Source of the DNA: Coniochaeta sp. PMI_546 | Taxonomy: Eukaryota > Ascomycota > Sordariomycetes > Coniochaetales > Coniochaetaceae | DNA: 64,000 bases | Assembly: GCA_021432605.1 (NCBI GenBank) | Contig: MU271143.1 | Location: 2,241,277 to 2,305,276, forward strand | Direction: 5' to 3' | In this document: positions 21,525-32,700 of the stretch, one piece after another | Layout of the letters: the number at the start of each line of letters is the position of its first letter | Numbering within the stretch: the stretch's first letter is position 1 | Program-made: the position numbers and the translations under genes | Notes under the pieces: generated by a model | Database searches by the model: none | What the model was told of the DNA's origin: nothing | What the model saw: the letters and a program-made list of their open reading frames with translations, nothing else

Positions 21525-23183
21525 ATGAGGCTACTCCATGCCAGGTCGCTCAAGTTTCAGGACTTCAATGAGTCGTCTCTGCCCCCTTATGCCATCCTTT
21601 CTCATACATGGAACTCACCACAGGAGGTCACACTGGAGGATATGACATCTCCGTACCTTCCATCCAAGAAAGGGTACACCAAAATCACCGAAACTTGCCG
21701 GCTGGCTCTCAGTCAAGGGCTCGAATATGCCTGGATTGATACATGTTGTATCGACAAGACAAGCAGTGCTGAATTGACCGAATCAATAAACTCCATGTTC
21801 CGCTGGTACCAGAAGGCTCGCGTCTGCTATGTCTATCTATCCGACTTGCACACAGCGTCTGCCGGGCCTGAGCTAGCCCGATGCGCCTGGTTTACTCGCG
21901 GTTGGACCCTCCAAGAGATGCTAGCACCGTCAACACTGGAGTTTTATAACATGTCGTGGACGTTAATAGGGACGAGGGCGCAGCTACAAAGCATCTTGTC
22001 AGACATCACGAGCATCCCAGTTCAAGCCATCACCGGAGAGCGCCCCTTGAGGCTTTTCTCAACAGCCCAGCGGATGTCCTGGGCCTCGAAGCGCGTGACA
22101 ACGAGGACGGAGGACGTTGCGTATTGTCTTTTGGGGTTGTTCGACGTACAAATGCCTTTGATCTACGGAGAGGGCAATAAGGCGTTTTACCGTCTGCAGG
22201 AGGAAATCATCAGGCGAAACATCGACCTGACACTGTTCGCCTGGATACCCAGTCATTCTCTTGGCGAATATTGCTCTGTTCTTGCACCGTCCCCTGCGGA
22301 GTTCGGCCAATGCGGTGAGGTCGTCCCATTCCAGGAAGTCAACTCGAAGTATTTCTACGACTTCGAGTATTCCATCACCAACAAGGGCGTCAAAATGACG
22401 GCCTTGTTGATCCCGCAAACTACGTCGCCCGATGATACAGACGGGGCGGGAAGGTCCAGGTACATATTACCCCTCGGCATCTTTCAGCCGGCTGGTGAGG
22501 TGCCGTACACTTTCGGGATCCTTATCATGAAGACTGGGCCTCGTGCCTTCATGCGCCTGGCCTGTTCGCACTTTGCTCGCTTGACTGAGGACAATGGCGA
22601 CTGGTGGGCTCGTCTGGGAGTTAGCACAACGCACACCTTCCATATACTTGTCATGGTTGATCCAGAAGTAACGGCGAGCGACATCAACCCGCGAGGGGTA
22701 TACATACCTGAGTTTGAAGATATCCAGATGAGAGGTGACTACTCATTGCGCTACTGGGATCGCATGACGCGATTACATTACCTCCCACGCTTACCCTACT
22801 ATGTGACTGCTTTCTCTTTTGTGGCGTCAGTACGCGACCAGACGCTCTCCTTCGGGGTTATATTCGACTTTAGGGAACACGAGGCCATTCCAAGGTGTCT
22901 GCTAATCGACAAAAGCACCTCGTACAGTCGTCTGTTCTTCCTTCTGTTGATGAGAAGTCGAAGTGATCCAATGTCGTGGAGTCTTATCGAGGAGGAGTTG
23001 CCCGAGATCCTACAGCTGACGGATCAGCTGCGCATGGACTCGGGAGGCATGAGCTTCCAGATCGCTGCGTGCGTCCAGGGACCTACAAAAGCGCGCCCTC
23101 GAGCGTCGCAGCTGGATATTTCCGTATCGAAACTTGAAGTTTCAGCTATCACAGAGGGGCACAGAGCGGACGGCAATGAGTGA
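21525..23183 (+). CDS. HET-domain (heterokaryon incompatibility-type) protein
   Basis: Single exon, 552 residues from ATG 21525; the MRLLHARSLKF opening is the classic start of this family. The HET domain runs about residues 20-170: PPYAILSHTW, then EYAWIDTCCIDKTSSAELTE, then ARVCYVYLSDL and FTRGWTLQEMLAP, all standard signature blocks. Downstream, TEDVAYCLLGLFDVQMPLIYGEG is the usual post-HET segment. HET domains are fungal death-effector modules related to TIR domains and act in self/non-self recognition, often triggered through a partner. There is no NACHT, WD40 or ankyrin C-terminus, so this belongs to the short stand-alone class with an uncharacterised C-terminal region of about 300 residues. 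The frame is intact. Such genes are numerous per genome and few have known roles. Confidence 0.93.
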   Translation: MRLLHARSLKFQDFNESSLPPYAILSHTWNSPQEVTLEDMTSPYLPSKKGYTKITETCRLALSQGLEYAWIDTCCIDKTSSAELTESINSMFRWYQKARVCYVYLSDLHTASAGPELARCAWFTRGWTLQEMLAPSTLEFYNMSWTLIGTRAQLQSILSDITSIPVQAITGERPLRLFSTAQRMSWASKRVTTRTEDVAYCLLGLFDVQMPLIYGEGNKAFYRLQEEIIRRNIDLTLFAWIPSHSLGEYCSVLAPSPAEFGQCGEVVPFQEVNSKYFYDFEYSITNKGVKMTALLIPQTTSPDDTDGAGRSRYILPLGIFQPAGEVPYTFGILIMKTGPRAFMRLACSHFARLTEDNGDWWARLGVSTTHTFHILVMVDPEVTASDINPRGVYIPEFEDIQMRGDYSLRYWDRMTRLHYLPRLPYYVTAFSFVASVRDQTLSFGVIFDFREHEAIPRCLLIDKSTSYSRLFFLLLMRSRSDPMSWSLIEEELPEILQLTDQLRMDSGGMSFQIAACVQGPTKARPRASQLDISVSKLEVSAITEGHRADGNE

Positions 23184-23991
23184 TACGTAGCATATGCTGG
23201 CTGCTGGGCAGGCGGTCTCTCAGAGGCCAGCAGGAGGGCGAGAGCTCTGTCCCTTGAGTATTTTGTGGCTTGCAATGGCAGTGGAGAGAGCGTATTTGCG
23301 TGTTAATTGTTCGTTGCACTAGGGATGACATGATACCTCAAGCTACTTGCCCAAGTTATTTGGCCGGCCGCATCTTACGACCACGCTGTGCGTGACATGA
23401 ACTCGGGGGCCAATGTGAAGGCTTATGCCTATATAGCACCTGGTACTGCTATAAGTTCATTGTCCCGTATTGAAAGTGATGAAAGAAGCGCCCGATACAT
23501 GGGCTGACACGAACGGCGAAAGCAGGGCTCAGGATGTAGGGCTATGACCCAGAATATGGACGCGAGGGCCGATTGCCAGCAAATGCTCAACATGGACCGC
23601 GTCAAGGTTGTTGAGCTGTTTTGAGCCCTGCGAAGACTAGCATATAAGGTATTAGTCAAGTTGCCATCATCATGAGAGTTGAAGTAAACAAATGTCCGAT
23701 AGTTCAGTGAGAGTCTCGCCAGATATGGCAAGGTGATGAGGAGCTATTGACTGAATTCCTGATATGGTTCTCACAGAAGAACTAAGAGAGTCTGGATACC
23801 TAGACGACATCACAGGTAGACACTTGAGAACTCTCGTACCAGTCCTTGCGTTGATGATCTCTGAGGAAAGAAATTGTGGGGCTCCAGACACGTCGGCCGG
23901 AGATATCTCCGTCATTCATTCGATCTCAACCTTACGCCAATCACTCAGTTCACCCAATGTCATCGTCGACCGCCCTTCCGGCTCGCGAGTG
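23184..23991. other. Promoter/leader of the 2EXR-like gene
   Basis: About 800 bases. A TATATAG box near 23431 would suit a transcript starting well upstream of the proposed start codons. The frame of the next gene is open from an ATG at 23764, so part of this interval may be coding. Confidence 0.5.
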
Positions 23992-24756
23992 ATGGAGGCC
24001 AGACGGCGCAAGCGTCTGCTCCAGCGCAGCCTACTCTCGGGCACGCCTGAAGAAGGCTCCGAGCAATACGAATCGTAAGTGCGCCATCTTTCCCCTTCAC
24101 CGGCGCCCCATCGAGCTCAAGCACCCGGCTGACGAAGCTCCGCTTTCGCGGTCCGCAGGTGGAACCGCAACCGGGAGGTCTCCCCGCTCCTCCGGCTGCC
24201 TCCCGAGATCCGCAACCGCATCTACGAGCTCGTCCTCTCGGTCGGCATCATAAGCGTACACCACCGGCCGGTCACGCACAGGTGGCGCGCCAACAACCGA
24301 CACGGCCACCACGAGACCATACCGGGAGGCTTCTACTGTCGCCGGTTCGACACCACGCAGAATCCATGGGTGGACACGAGAAATAGTGCGACCAACGCCG
24401 AGGAGCGCGGCATGACGCTCCTCTCACCAGTCTGTCGCCAGCTCTACCACGAGACGTCCCTGCTGCCGTTTCAGCTCAACGCCTGGTGCTTCGAGTCCCT
24501 GGCGGTCATGGAGCGATACATCACCCGAGAGAAGCGTCTCCCTCGCGAGCAGAGGCGCGCCATACGCACACTGTACATCAACACGCGCTTCACCAAGGCG
24601 ATCCACAAATGCTTCAGCGATCTGGAGGTCTTGATATGGTTTTCACGATGGACGGGAATGAAGAAGACGGTGCTGCCGGGCAATCAGGCGAATACGTGGG
24701 TGCAGGTGCGGAGCAAACCAGGTGGACAACAGGCGATGGAGCTATTTAATACGTGA
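23992..24756 (+). CDS. 2EXR/F-box-like domain protein
   Basis: Two exons, 23992-24074 and 24159-24756, encode 226 residues; an in-frame ATG at 23764 would lengthen it to 302. The splice joins an Arg/Lys-rich leader (MEARRRKRLLQRSLL) to SWNRNREVSPLLRLPPEIRN and then RIYELVLSV, the signature of the fungal 2EXR-like family (PPEIRNxIYELVL). The middle has ERGMTLLSPVCRQLYHETSL, the usual second block (L..VCRQ.Y.E), and a third block with RAIRTLYI follows. These proteins are very abundant in Pezizomycotina and are thought to be F-box-like adaptors; no molecular function is established. No signal peptide or membrane segment. Start choice is the main uncertainty. Confidence 0.8.
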
Positions 24757-24913
24757 TAGCATGGCACACGCATCATAAAAAATGCAAATGGATATCACTA
24801 CCAACCCAGGGCGCCTTGTCTTTGCCTCCGTAAATGCCTAGCTCAGTGTGATCCGGGGTACGCTCGCCTAACAAATGCAAACCCTTCATAAGTCGTTCTT
24901 AGGTAACATATTC

Positions 24914-25818
24914 TCAAGCGTCATTCTGCTTCTGCTTCTTGTCGACGTGTTCTGTGTCAGACGGCTCGCCGGTTGGCGCGCTCGGTAGCTCATCCGCAAC
25001 AGCCTGCGCCTCAGCATCTTCCCTAGCTTCTGTCTCCTCTGATGCATCAGCGCCCGCGGAGCTCGGTTCCTCTTTCGGATGTTCGGTCTCGGGAGGGAAG
25101 AACATGCTAGATCCAGTCAGACAAGTACTCGACCGTATATGCGTGGGGTGACTACTCACGGGAGAAATTCATTGTACGCATCCACATCCTTCTTCTCGAA
25201 CGTGACGAAGACCACCAGGTCGATCTTGTGCTCGTGATCCTGCTCCAAGAACTCACGCACAGCACGGATAGCCACTGGCGCCGCCTCCATGCTCGGATAT
25301 CCATAGACCCCAGTGCTGATGGCGCTGAAGGCGACAGACTTGCACCCGTTCTCGGCCGCGAGCTGTAGACTCTTCGTGTAACAACCCCTCAGCAGACCCT
25401 CGCTCACATCCGGTCTCAGGACATCGTAGACCGGCCCAACGGCGTGTATCACATTCCGGCACGGCAGGCGGTAGGCCTTGCTGATCTTGGCGGAGCCGGT
25501 CTCGCAGCCGCCGAGGGTGCGACACTCGCGCAGCAGCTCGGGACCCGCGGCGCGGTGGATGGCGCCGTCGACGCCGCCGCCGCCGAGCAGAGAGCGGTTG
25601 GCTGCGTTGACTATGGCGTCGACTGCTAGGGTTGTTATGTCGCCGCGGATGAGGCCGACGCGGTCGTTGAGAGCCTTGGAGGGTTGGGGCGGAGAAGGAG
25701 GTGGGGAAACGGCGGCTGGTAGCTTGGCGGTGGTGGGGTGTGTGAGTTTGTTAAGCTTGTAGAGGAGGGAGAGGGTAGGAATGTCGGAGACTTCGACGGC
25801 TGGCCGTGAGGGAGACAT
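24914..25818 (-). CDS. Macro-domain ADP-ribose hydrolase-like protein
   Basis: Exon 1 is 25160-25818 and exon 2 is 24914-25106, joined by a 53-base intron with GTGAGT donor; 283 residues. The macro domain covers about residues 45-220: VGLIRGDITTLAVDAIVNAA, then NRSLLGGGGVDGAIHRAAG (the catalytic NAAN..LLGGGGVDGAIH loop of the MacroD class), then VIHAVGPVYD and AFSAISTGVYGYP. MacroD-type enzymes remove mono-ADP-ribose from acidic residues or deacetylate O-acetyl-ADP-ribose. Exon 2 adds a 60-residue acidic tail of Glu/Ala/Asp ending KKQKQNDA. The first ATG is 25818. The frame stays open 71 codons further upstream, encoding a basic, Arg/Leu-rich stretch that looks like a mitochondrial presequence but lacks an ATG. 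Confidence 0.93.
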
Positions 25819-26464
25819 TGTACGGAGCGGGCGGCGGAAGTAGGAGGGGAGGAGACGGCTGAGTGGTGCCAGTTTAAGGTGTCCGAGGTGATGAAGGGGA
25901 AGGGATGTCTCGACGAGTATATCCCGAGTCCAGAGTAGAATGAAAAACTGTCTTGTTCGATGCAAGCTGCCAGAGACAAGATTGGTATACTGCGGTTTGT
26001 ATTTCAGATCTGTTAGAGGAACGTTGGCCAAGGAAGTCGTTGAAACAAGAAAGGTCGAACTGCAGCCTCGTGAAGTGAAAGTACCGAAAGTAAGGGAGGC
26101 AGGTAAAAGTGTCTGGACTATTGGCTAGACAGAGGCTATGACGAAGGCGGGGTCCAGCTTGTACGTACCAGGGCGGCCCAAGCTCCTTACCTTTATCTGG
26201 CTGACCCCTGCTTACCGTTATCTTATCACAAGCTGAGTCACCCAGCCCAATTCCACCAATTCTACCGCTGCCCCTCTATCTTTTTGCGACGTTCGTTGTT
26301 TGGGACTTGGCTGGAATCTTTGAGTCACTGATAAAGTTGTAACACAACTTCTCTCCCACCAGCAATTGCCCACTTCATTCACGACCAAATCCCCTCTCAT
26401 ATTGGCCAACGCGACGAGCACCAATACCACTGCGCTATCATTCAGAAAAGCGGAGGAGAACACC
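25819..26464. other. Divergent promoter (macro-domain / GlnRS)
   Basis: About 650 bases between two head-to-head housekeeping-type genes, probably a shared bidirectional promoter plus two leaders. Both flanking reading frames are open into it without an ATG. Confidence 0.6.
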
Positions 26465-28469
26465 ATGGCCGACGCCATTACCGAGGCCACGGCCAAGCTT
26501 CAGCTCGACGAAGAGACCGGCGAAATGGTCTCCAAGGGCGAGCTCAAGAAGCGTCTTGCGAAGCGGGCAAAGAAGGCCGCAAAGGAGAAGAATGCGAAGG
26601 ATGCCCCGCCAAAGGACGCCCCGAAACCTAAGCCGAAGGAGAAAGTCGAAGAGCCAACCCTTGATCCTGAGGCTATGTTCAAGCAGGGGTTCCTCGAGAC
26701 AGTGTACAATGAGAGACCTGTAAAGCCCGTTATCACACGGTTTCCGCCCGAGCCCAACGGCTATTTACACATTGGCCACGCCAAAGCCATTGCTGTCAAC
26801 TTCGGTTTCGCCAAGTTCCACGGCGGCGAGTGCAATCTGCGCTTCGATGACACAAATCCCGAGGCCGAGGAGCAGCAGTACTTCGACTCCATCGAGGAGA
26901 TCGTCGGCTGGCTGGGTTTTGTTCCGGCTAGGATCACTTATTCGTCCGACAACTTCGGCAAGCTCTACGAGTTGGGGGAGAAGCTTATCACATTAGAGAA
27001 GGGATATGTGTGCCATTGCAACGACGAGGAGATCAAGCTCCAACGCGGAGGAGAGAAGGGCACGAGCCCCCGGTTCCGGTGTAAACACGCCGAGCAGACT
27101 GTCGAGGAGAACTTGGCCAAGTTCCGAGACATGAGAGACGGAAAATACAAGCCGAGGGAAGCCTTTCTTAGAATGAAGCAGGACATCGAAGACGGCAACC
27201 CTCAGATGTGGGACTTGGCGGCCTACAGGGTAAAACTTGAGCCGCACCACCGGACAGGAACGACGTGGAAGATATATCCTACTTATGATTTCACTCACTG
27301 TCTCTGCGATTCCTTCGAGGGCATCACTCACAGCCTCTGCACCACCGAGTTCATTCAAAGCAGAGTCTCATACGAGTGGCTCAACAAGACATTGGGTGTT
27401 TACGAACCCATGCAACGAGAGTACGGACGACTAAGCTTGAGTGGCACCGTGTTGTCAAAAAGGAAGCTCAAAACCCTCGTTGAGAAGGGTTACGTTCGCG
27501 GCTGGGATGATCCACGTTTGTATACGCTTATCGCAGTGAGGTAAGCAACTTCAATTTCACGTTAAAACTTGAATATATTTATCTGACGACTCTCTCAGGC
27601 GGCGTGGAGTCCCACCAGGCGCAATTTTGGAGTTCATCAACGAGCTCGGAGTCACGACCAACCGCACCATCATTCAAATAGCCAGATTTGAGCAGTCCGT
27701 CCGACGTTATCTTGAACGGACAGTCCCCCGTCTCATGCTGGTACTCGACCCAGTGCCTGTTGTTATTGAGGATGCGGACGAGCTGGACGGTACAGATATC
27801 AATGTTCCGTTCTCACCTAAGAACCCGGCAATGGGAGACCACAAGATCAAGTTCACAAAGACTGTCTACATTGACCGCTCCGATTTCCGGGAGACTGATA
27901 GCAAAGATTACTTCCGCTTGGCGCCCGGCAAAACTGTTGGTCTCCTCCAAGTGCCCTGGCCTATCAAGGCTACAAGCTTCACGAAGGACGAGACAACCGG
28001 CCAGATCACAGAAGTCCGAGCTGTCTTTGATCGCGAGACGAAGAAACCGAAAACCTACATTCAGTGGGTTGGCGGCGAGGGCTCAGGGTCGAGAACGGTC
28101 GAAGTCCGTATTCACAATGCACTTTTCAAGTCCGAGGACCCAGGCGCTGTGGAAGGCGGCTTTTTGAGTGATATCAACCCTGACAGCGAGGTCATCTATC
28201 CAAATGCCAAGATCGAGGTCGGGTTTGACGAGGTGAAGAAACGGGCGCCGTGGCCCGAGGCAGCAGGAGAGGACAAGCTGGGTAAGGGCGGGCCAGAGAG
28301 TGTCCGCTTCCAGGCCATGCGGGTGGCATATTTTGTAAGTCATCTTGCCCCGGATTACAACGGCTTGATACTAACTTCCTCTGCTTAGGCTATGGACTCG
28401 GACAGCACCGATGACAAGATCGTGTTGAACCGCATCGTCTCGTTGAAGGAGGACTCTGGCAAGAGCTGA
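26465..28469 (+). CDS. GLN4: Glutaminyl-tRNA synthetase, cytosolic
   Basis: Exons 26465-27540, 27599-28334 and 28389-28469 encode 630 residues. Class I synthetase that charges tRNA-Gln in the cytosol. The ATG at 26465 has ideal context (CACCATGG). Residues 1-80 are a short Lys-rich helix-like segment ([18 protein letters not shown]). The catalytic core opens with [20 protein letters not shown] (HIGH at about 102-105), then [22 protein letters not shown] and [11 protein letters not shown]; the second signature is VLSKRK at about 329-334, followed by [12 protein letters not shown] and [10 protein letters not shown]. These blocks separate GlnRS from GluRS. The C-terminal beta-barrel anticodon domain is complete, ending [15 protein letters not shown]. 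The roughly 200-residue N-terminal domain of yeast and animal GlnRS is absent. Confidence 0.95.
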
Positions 28470-29721
28470 GTTTCTCTGCGTCTTTCTACACCGAGCGACC
28501 TTCTATGGTATTGGAGCGGCATCTTTGACGTTAGACAAGGCTTAAGATAGACATGAGAGCTACATTCACAATATACGCCTCCCACATTGCGAGAGCAGTG
28601 CTGGCTCCAATCCAAATGCTCATGAAGCGTACTTCTTCAGTATCAGTTGCTTGAATTAACACCAGAGCCTGCACAAATCGTCCAACATCAAGAAGTCAGA
28701 TCCCGCCAAGATCATCCTGAGCTTAAAATCCGAAACGATTGCTTTCATGCAAAAGTCTTACCGGGCAGCAGCAGGACACGGACTCTTCACAGTTCCATAT
28801 CTGCCGCCCTGTACTCACTGCATCGTACAACAAACAGGTCATTCACCCGACACAGGAATGCAAAGACAAGACACATAGGTGGTAACTGTTGGAATGTGAA
28901 GAAACACACGTAAGTCCTTTTCACCAACGCAATTGCATTCCACCAGCTGCCAACCTTTTCGCTGTTGCACAACTTTGGCACACATCACAGAGATTGTGGT
29001 TGTCCTTGTTGAACGCAGACGGGATTATGGTCCGAGCGCGATGCGTCTGCACGGCACAGTCCGCGATAGTTTGGATTCCGAGACGTTCTCCAGACATGCA
29101 CCCCGTTTGTTTCCGTGGAACCATCCACGATGGACCAATGGGCGAAGACCGGTTGTTTTCTCAGGCTCGACTTCGAGCTGTGCGACAGACAACCACAACC
29201 ACATCTCTCGAAACCAGGCAACTCCTAGAGTCCGTTCCTGCCGTCCTCCAACTAACGAGCTGGTGAAGGGACCCCGTCAAGTGACGTGATCTTGGGGAGA
29301 CGACCGTGCGATCGGTCAGGGTCCAAGAGTTTGGACGACTTATCTTCACCATGATCTCCGTTCCTAGACAGTGTCGATGTAAATCATTCATGGGCCCTCG
29401 TCTCTTTTCTGTCAGACTCAATGCCTTGTCTTCCCTAGTCATTAGATCTCCATTTTGTCTGCTATTGCTGGGCCGGCACCAGCAAAGTCTGCTGAGCTAG
29501 ACTATTCTATTCTTTTGACGATATTGGTTCCATCATCTCCACAGCCTCATCGCTCGAAGGGTGCAGAGTCCACTACCACCGCAGTCTCGACAACACTTAG
29601 ATATCGCGGCGGAAAGAGCGTGTCAAGGAACGAGCACCGCGGTCAGGCCGGGATGCTTTCGCAGCGGTGACCTGCCCACAACCTTTCCAGGCCTTCTTCG
29701 CTACACAAACTATATAAGGAC
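28470..29721. other. Intergenic, no gene seen
   Basis: About 1.25 kb upstream of the DUF3433 gene. Short frames only, none with support. A TATATAAGG motif lies at 29712-29720, only one base before the next start codon, too close to serve as its TATA box. Confidence 0.55.
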
Positions 29722-32700
29722 ATGTCATACCAGGAGTACGCACAGCTAGGGAAAGGGACACGGCGGAAAGATGATAGTAATAGCCGGTCAGGGAGACGTG
29801 AGAGCGAAGTCGCCGACCGTCCTTACCACCGGGCAACCACATCTTTCAGCGTACCGCGCCCGAGTCCGCCACACAGCAGCTCGTCGAGCACATCCTCTGC
29901 CACGCTAAGTCCATCAAACTCGGCCTCGCAGAAAGATGCCGGGTCGCCAACGGCCGAACGCAACAGTGGCCGATTCGTGGGCGGTGGGGCAGGACGTCCG
30001 AATCAACTCGCTCTTTCTCGGCTCAAAGAGCTCGAGCTCGGAGCAGGGGAGGAGAAGAGGCCCAACCTCATCGACGCGAAGCTTCCGTGGAGGCCGTCGT
30101 ATCTGCGACGGAGGATACTCGCGATATTTCTAATCGTCTTCTTTGCACTAATCATCGCACTAGAGGTGCTTGGCGTTATATCTAACCGGAATGCTGGCCT
30201 CGCCAATGGAGATAGCAGCCGAAGGACGGTCTATGCCTGGACATATTTGCCGATTCTGGCTCTGACTGTCCTCGCAGGGATGTGGACCAGGGTGGATTAT
30301 CAGGCAAAGGCAGCTGCGCCGTGGATCAGGATGTCGAGGGGTCCAGCGCCGGCGGAGAAGACGCTGCTGTTGGACTATGTGAATATGTCCCTGCCGGTGT
30401 CAATTGTCAAGGCGGTACTGAACCGGGATGTGGTGGTGGCGTGCACATCGATGATTTCGCTCCATCTGGGGTTACTGGTCGTCGTTTCAACCGCGCTGCT
30501 TACACTCAGCTTGGTCGATGTTCCAAATCAGAATGCGAGGATAACCCTAAACACAGCGTTTGTGAACGATCCCAGCGAACTAGCAAAGGCCGACTCATAT
30601 CCTTTCTTGGCTATGGTCGGCTTGCTACAGGGCAACATCTCGTACCCGGATGGTGTGTCGTCACGGTATGCTTATCAGCAGTTCTCGGCGGATGTGGCTT
30701 TTGGAACGGAGATACAGGCGACTGTCGACGGATTCTCTGGCAGTCTTGACTGTGAGGCTGCTCAGCTTTCACTCACCGGCGCCCAATATTACAACACAAG
30801 GCTCCAGCTGAATACCACCGTGTCTGTAGCCGGATGTTCGATCGTCATGCCGGTCTTCAGCCAAGCATTCTTGAGTAACTCAACGATCTTGTATTCGCGT
30901 TTCGGTCACGGCGCATGTGGAGCGTCCACGGAGGCTCAGGATCAGCGCATTGTCATCGTCTTTGGGTCCGAAACTGTCAACAGCACATCCCTCGCTGCCG
31001 CGAAGAACTTGACCGTCGATGGCGTCCAAGTCAATGCGACGGTGCCACAGTCGACGCAGTTGATTTGCAAACCCTCGTACGCGATCAGCCGTCTAGACAT
31101 AAAAAAAGACGCTATGTCCCTCGTTGACTTAGAGTTATCGGACACAAATTCCACGACGCTGAGCAATGTGCAGCCTTGGGACATTGCGCAGGCTTTCTTC
31201 GCATCCTACCAAGGACTGCTAGCTGGAAACTTCAGCGATACAAGCCCGTCGTTCTACCAAGGCGGAAATCTGACCGTTGACCCGATCATGTACCTGGCTC
31301 TCGGCATGCGGAGGGCCACCGTAGGTACCCCTGTCTCTCTGTCGGCATTGTTTGACAGAACCACGCTGCAGAGTGTGGCAGACGACTACTTCCAGCAATA
31401 TACTGCGCTGCTGGTCTCAAAGGCTCTTATGCAGGAGACATCTTTATCGACTGCTGGAACTATCATGTTGCGCGGCGAGAGATTGTTAGTCAGGTCCTTC
31501 GCAGTCCAGCTGATGGTGACTCTGCTCGGCGTCTCCGTCATTCTAACAGCCGTGGTGATATGCTTTGTGCCTCGAACGGGGTTCCTGCCGCGAGACCCGA
31601 ATACCATCATCGATACCGCCGCTCTCATAGCACACAGCCGCACGCTTCTGCAGTCACTCCGTGGTGCTGGAGGCGGTAGCGACAAGTTTGTTTGGGAGAG
31701 ACTAGCAGGGAATCAATACTTCATCGGTGTGGAGGCATACGAACATGGCTCATCCTCTGATCCAGGATACTTCAAGATATTCGGAGGGTCCAACACCGTC
31801 CAGGTCAACGCCGCGTCTGTCGAGGAGGAGGGAAAATTCTCGTATCCCATCAACTTACACCCAGTCGTTCGGGTCGCGTCCTTTCTCGGATTGCTTGCAA
31901 TAGTAATTCTACTTGAGGTCACCTTACGTACCTCTCAGAACCATAATGGTCTCACGGACGTGACAGACGACACCTACTCGCATTTCTTATGGACAGCGAT
32001 GCCGGCGTTGATCTTATCACACTTCGCAACCTACATCGCTTCCGTCGAATTCACCACTAGAGCTCTTGCACCATACGTCGCGCTCAAGGATGGCGCTGCC
32101 TTCCATCACTCAGTCAGCCTTAACTATCTCGACAACACGACACCACGTGCTATATATGAGTCCATCAGACATCGAAACTTCGCGGTTGTGACAGCAGGCT
32201 TAGCATTGCTAGTGTCATCACTATTTGTTGCCTTGTCAGCCCCTATCTTCTCCGAGGTCACCGTTCCAGCAACCGCAGCTGTGCGACTTCTCAACCGGGA
32301 CTTCTTTCTGCAGAACAATTCGGCACCGAGCTCTGATAGCTGTCCGAGCTGCCGGAACGGTACCGTTGTGTCGTCCTTGATTCTCAATGACAATCTGTCA
32401 TATCCGCTTTTCACTTACGAGGACCTCAACTTTCCTACCCTGGTGCTGGATACAAATCAAATGCCGTCCACGTATCCAGACGATGTCACTATAACGGCCT
32501 CTCTGCCAGCAATCCGGCCGTCCATGACTTGCAGGATAATCCTGCAATCGCAAGTATCTCCGATCCTCACGTCTGACCCTGTCGTTTCGCCCCAAGCAAA
32601 CACTTCTGGTGACGGAAACATCATTAGTGTTAGGTTCAAGGACGAGACCGGTAGCACCCTCGTTGTTAACACGAAGAGAGCTCCCGAGGGTATTATGGCA

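Noticed and set aside
29712-29720. TATATAAGG as TATA box for the DUF3433 gene
   Set aside because: It ends one base before the start codon, leaving no room for a transcription start and leader.
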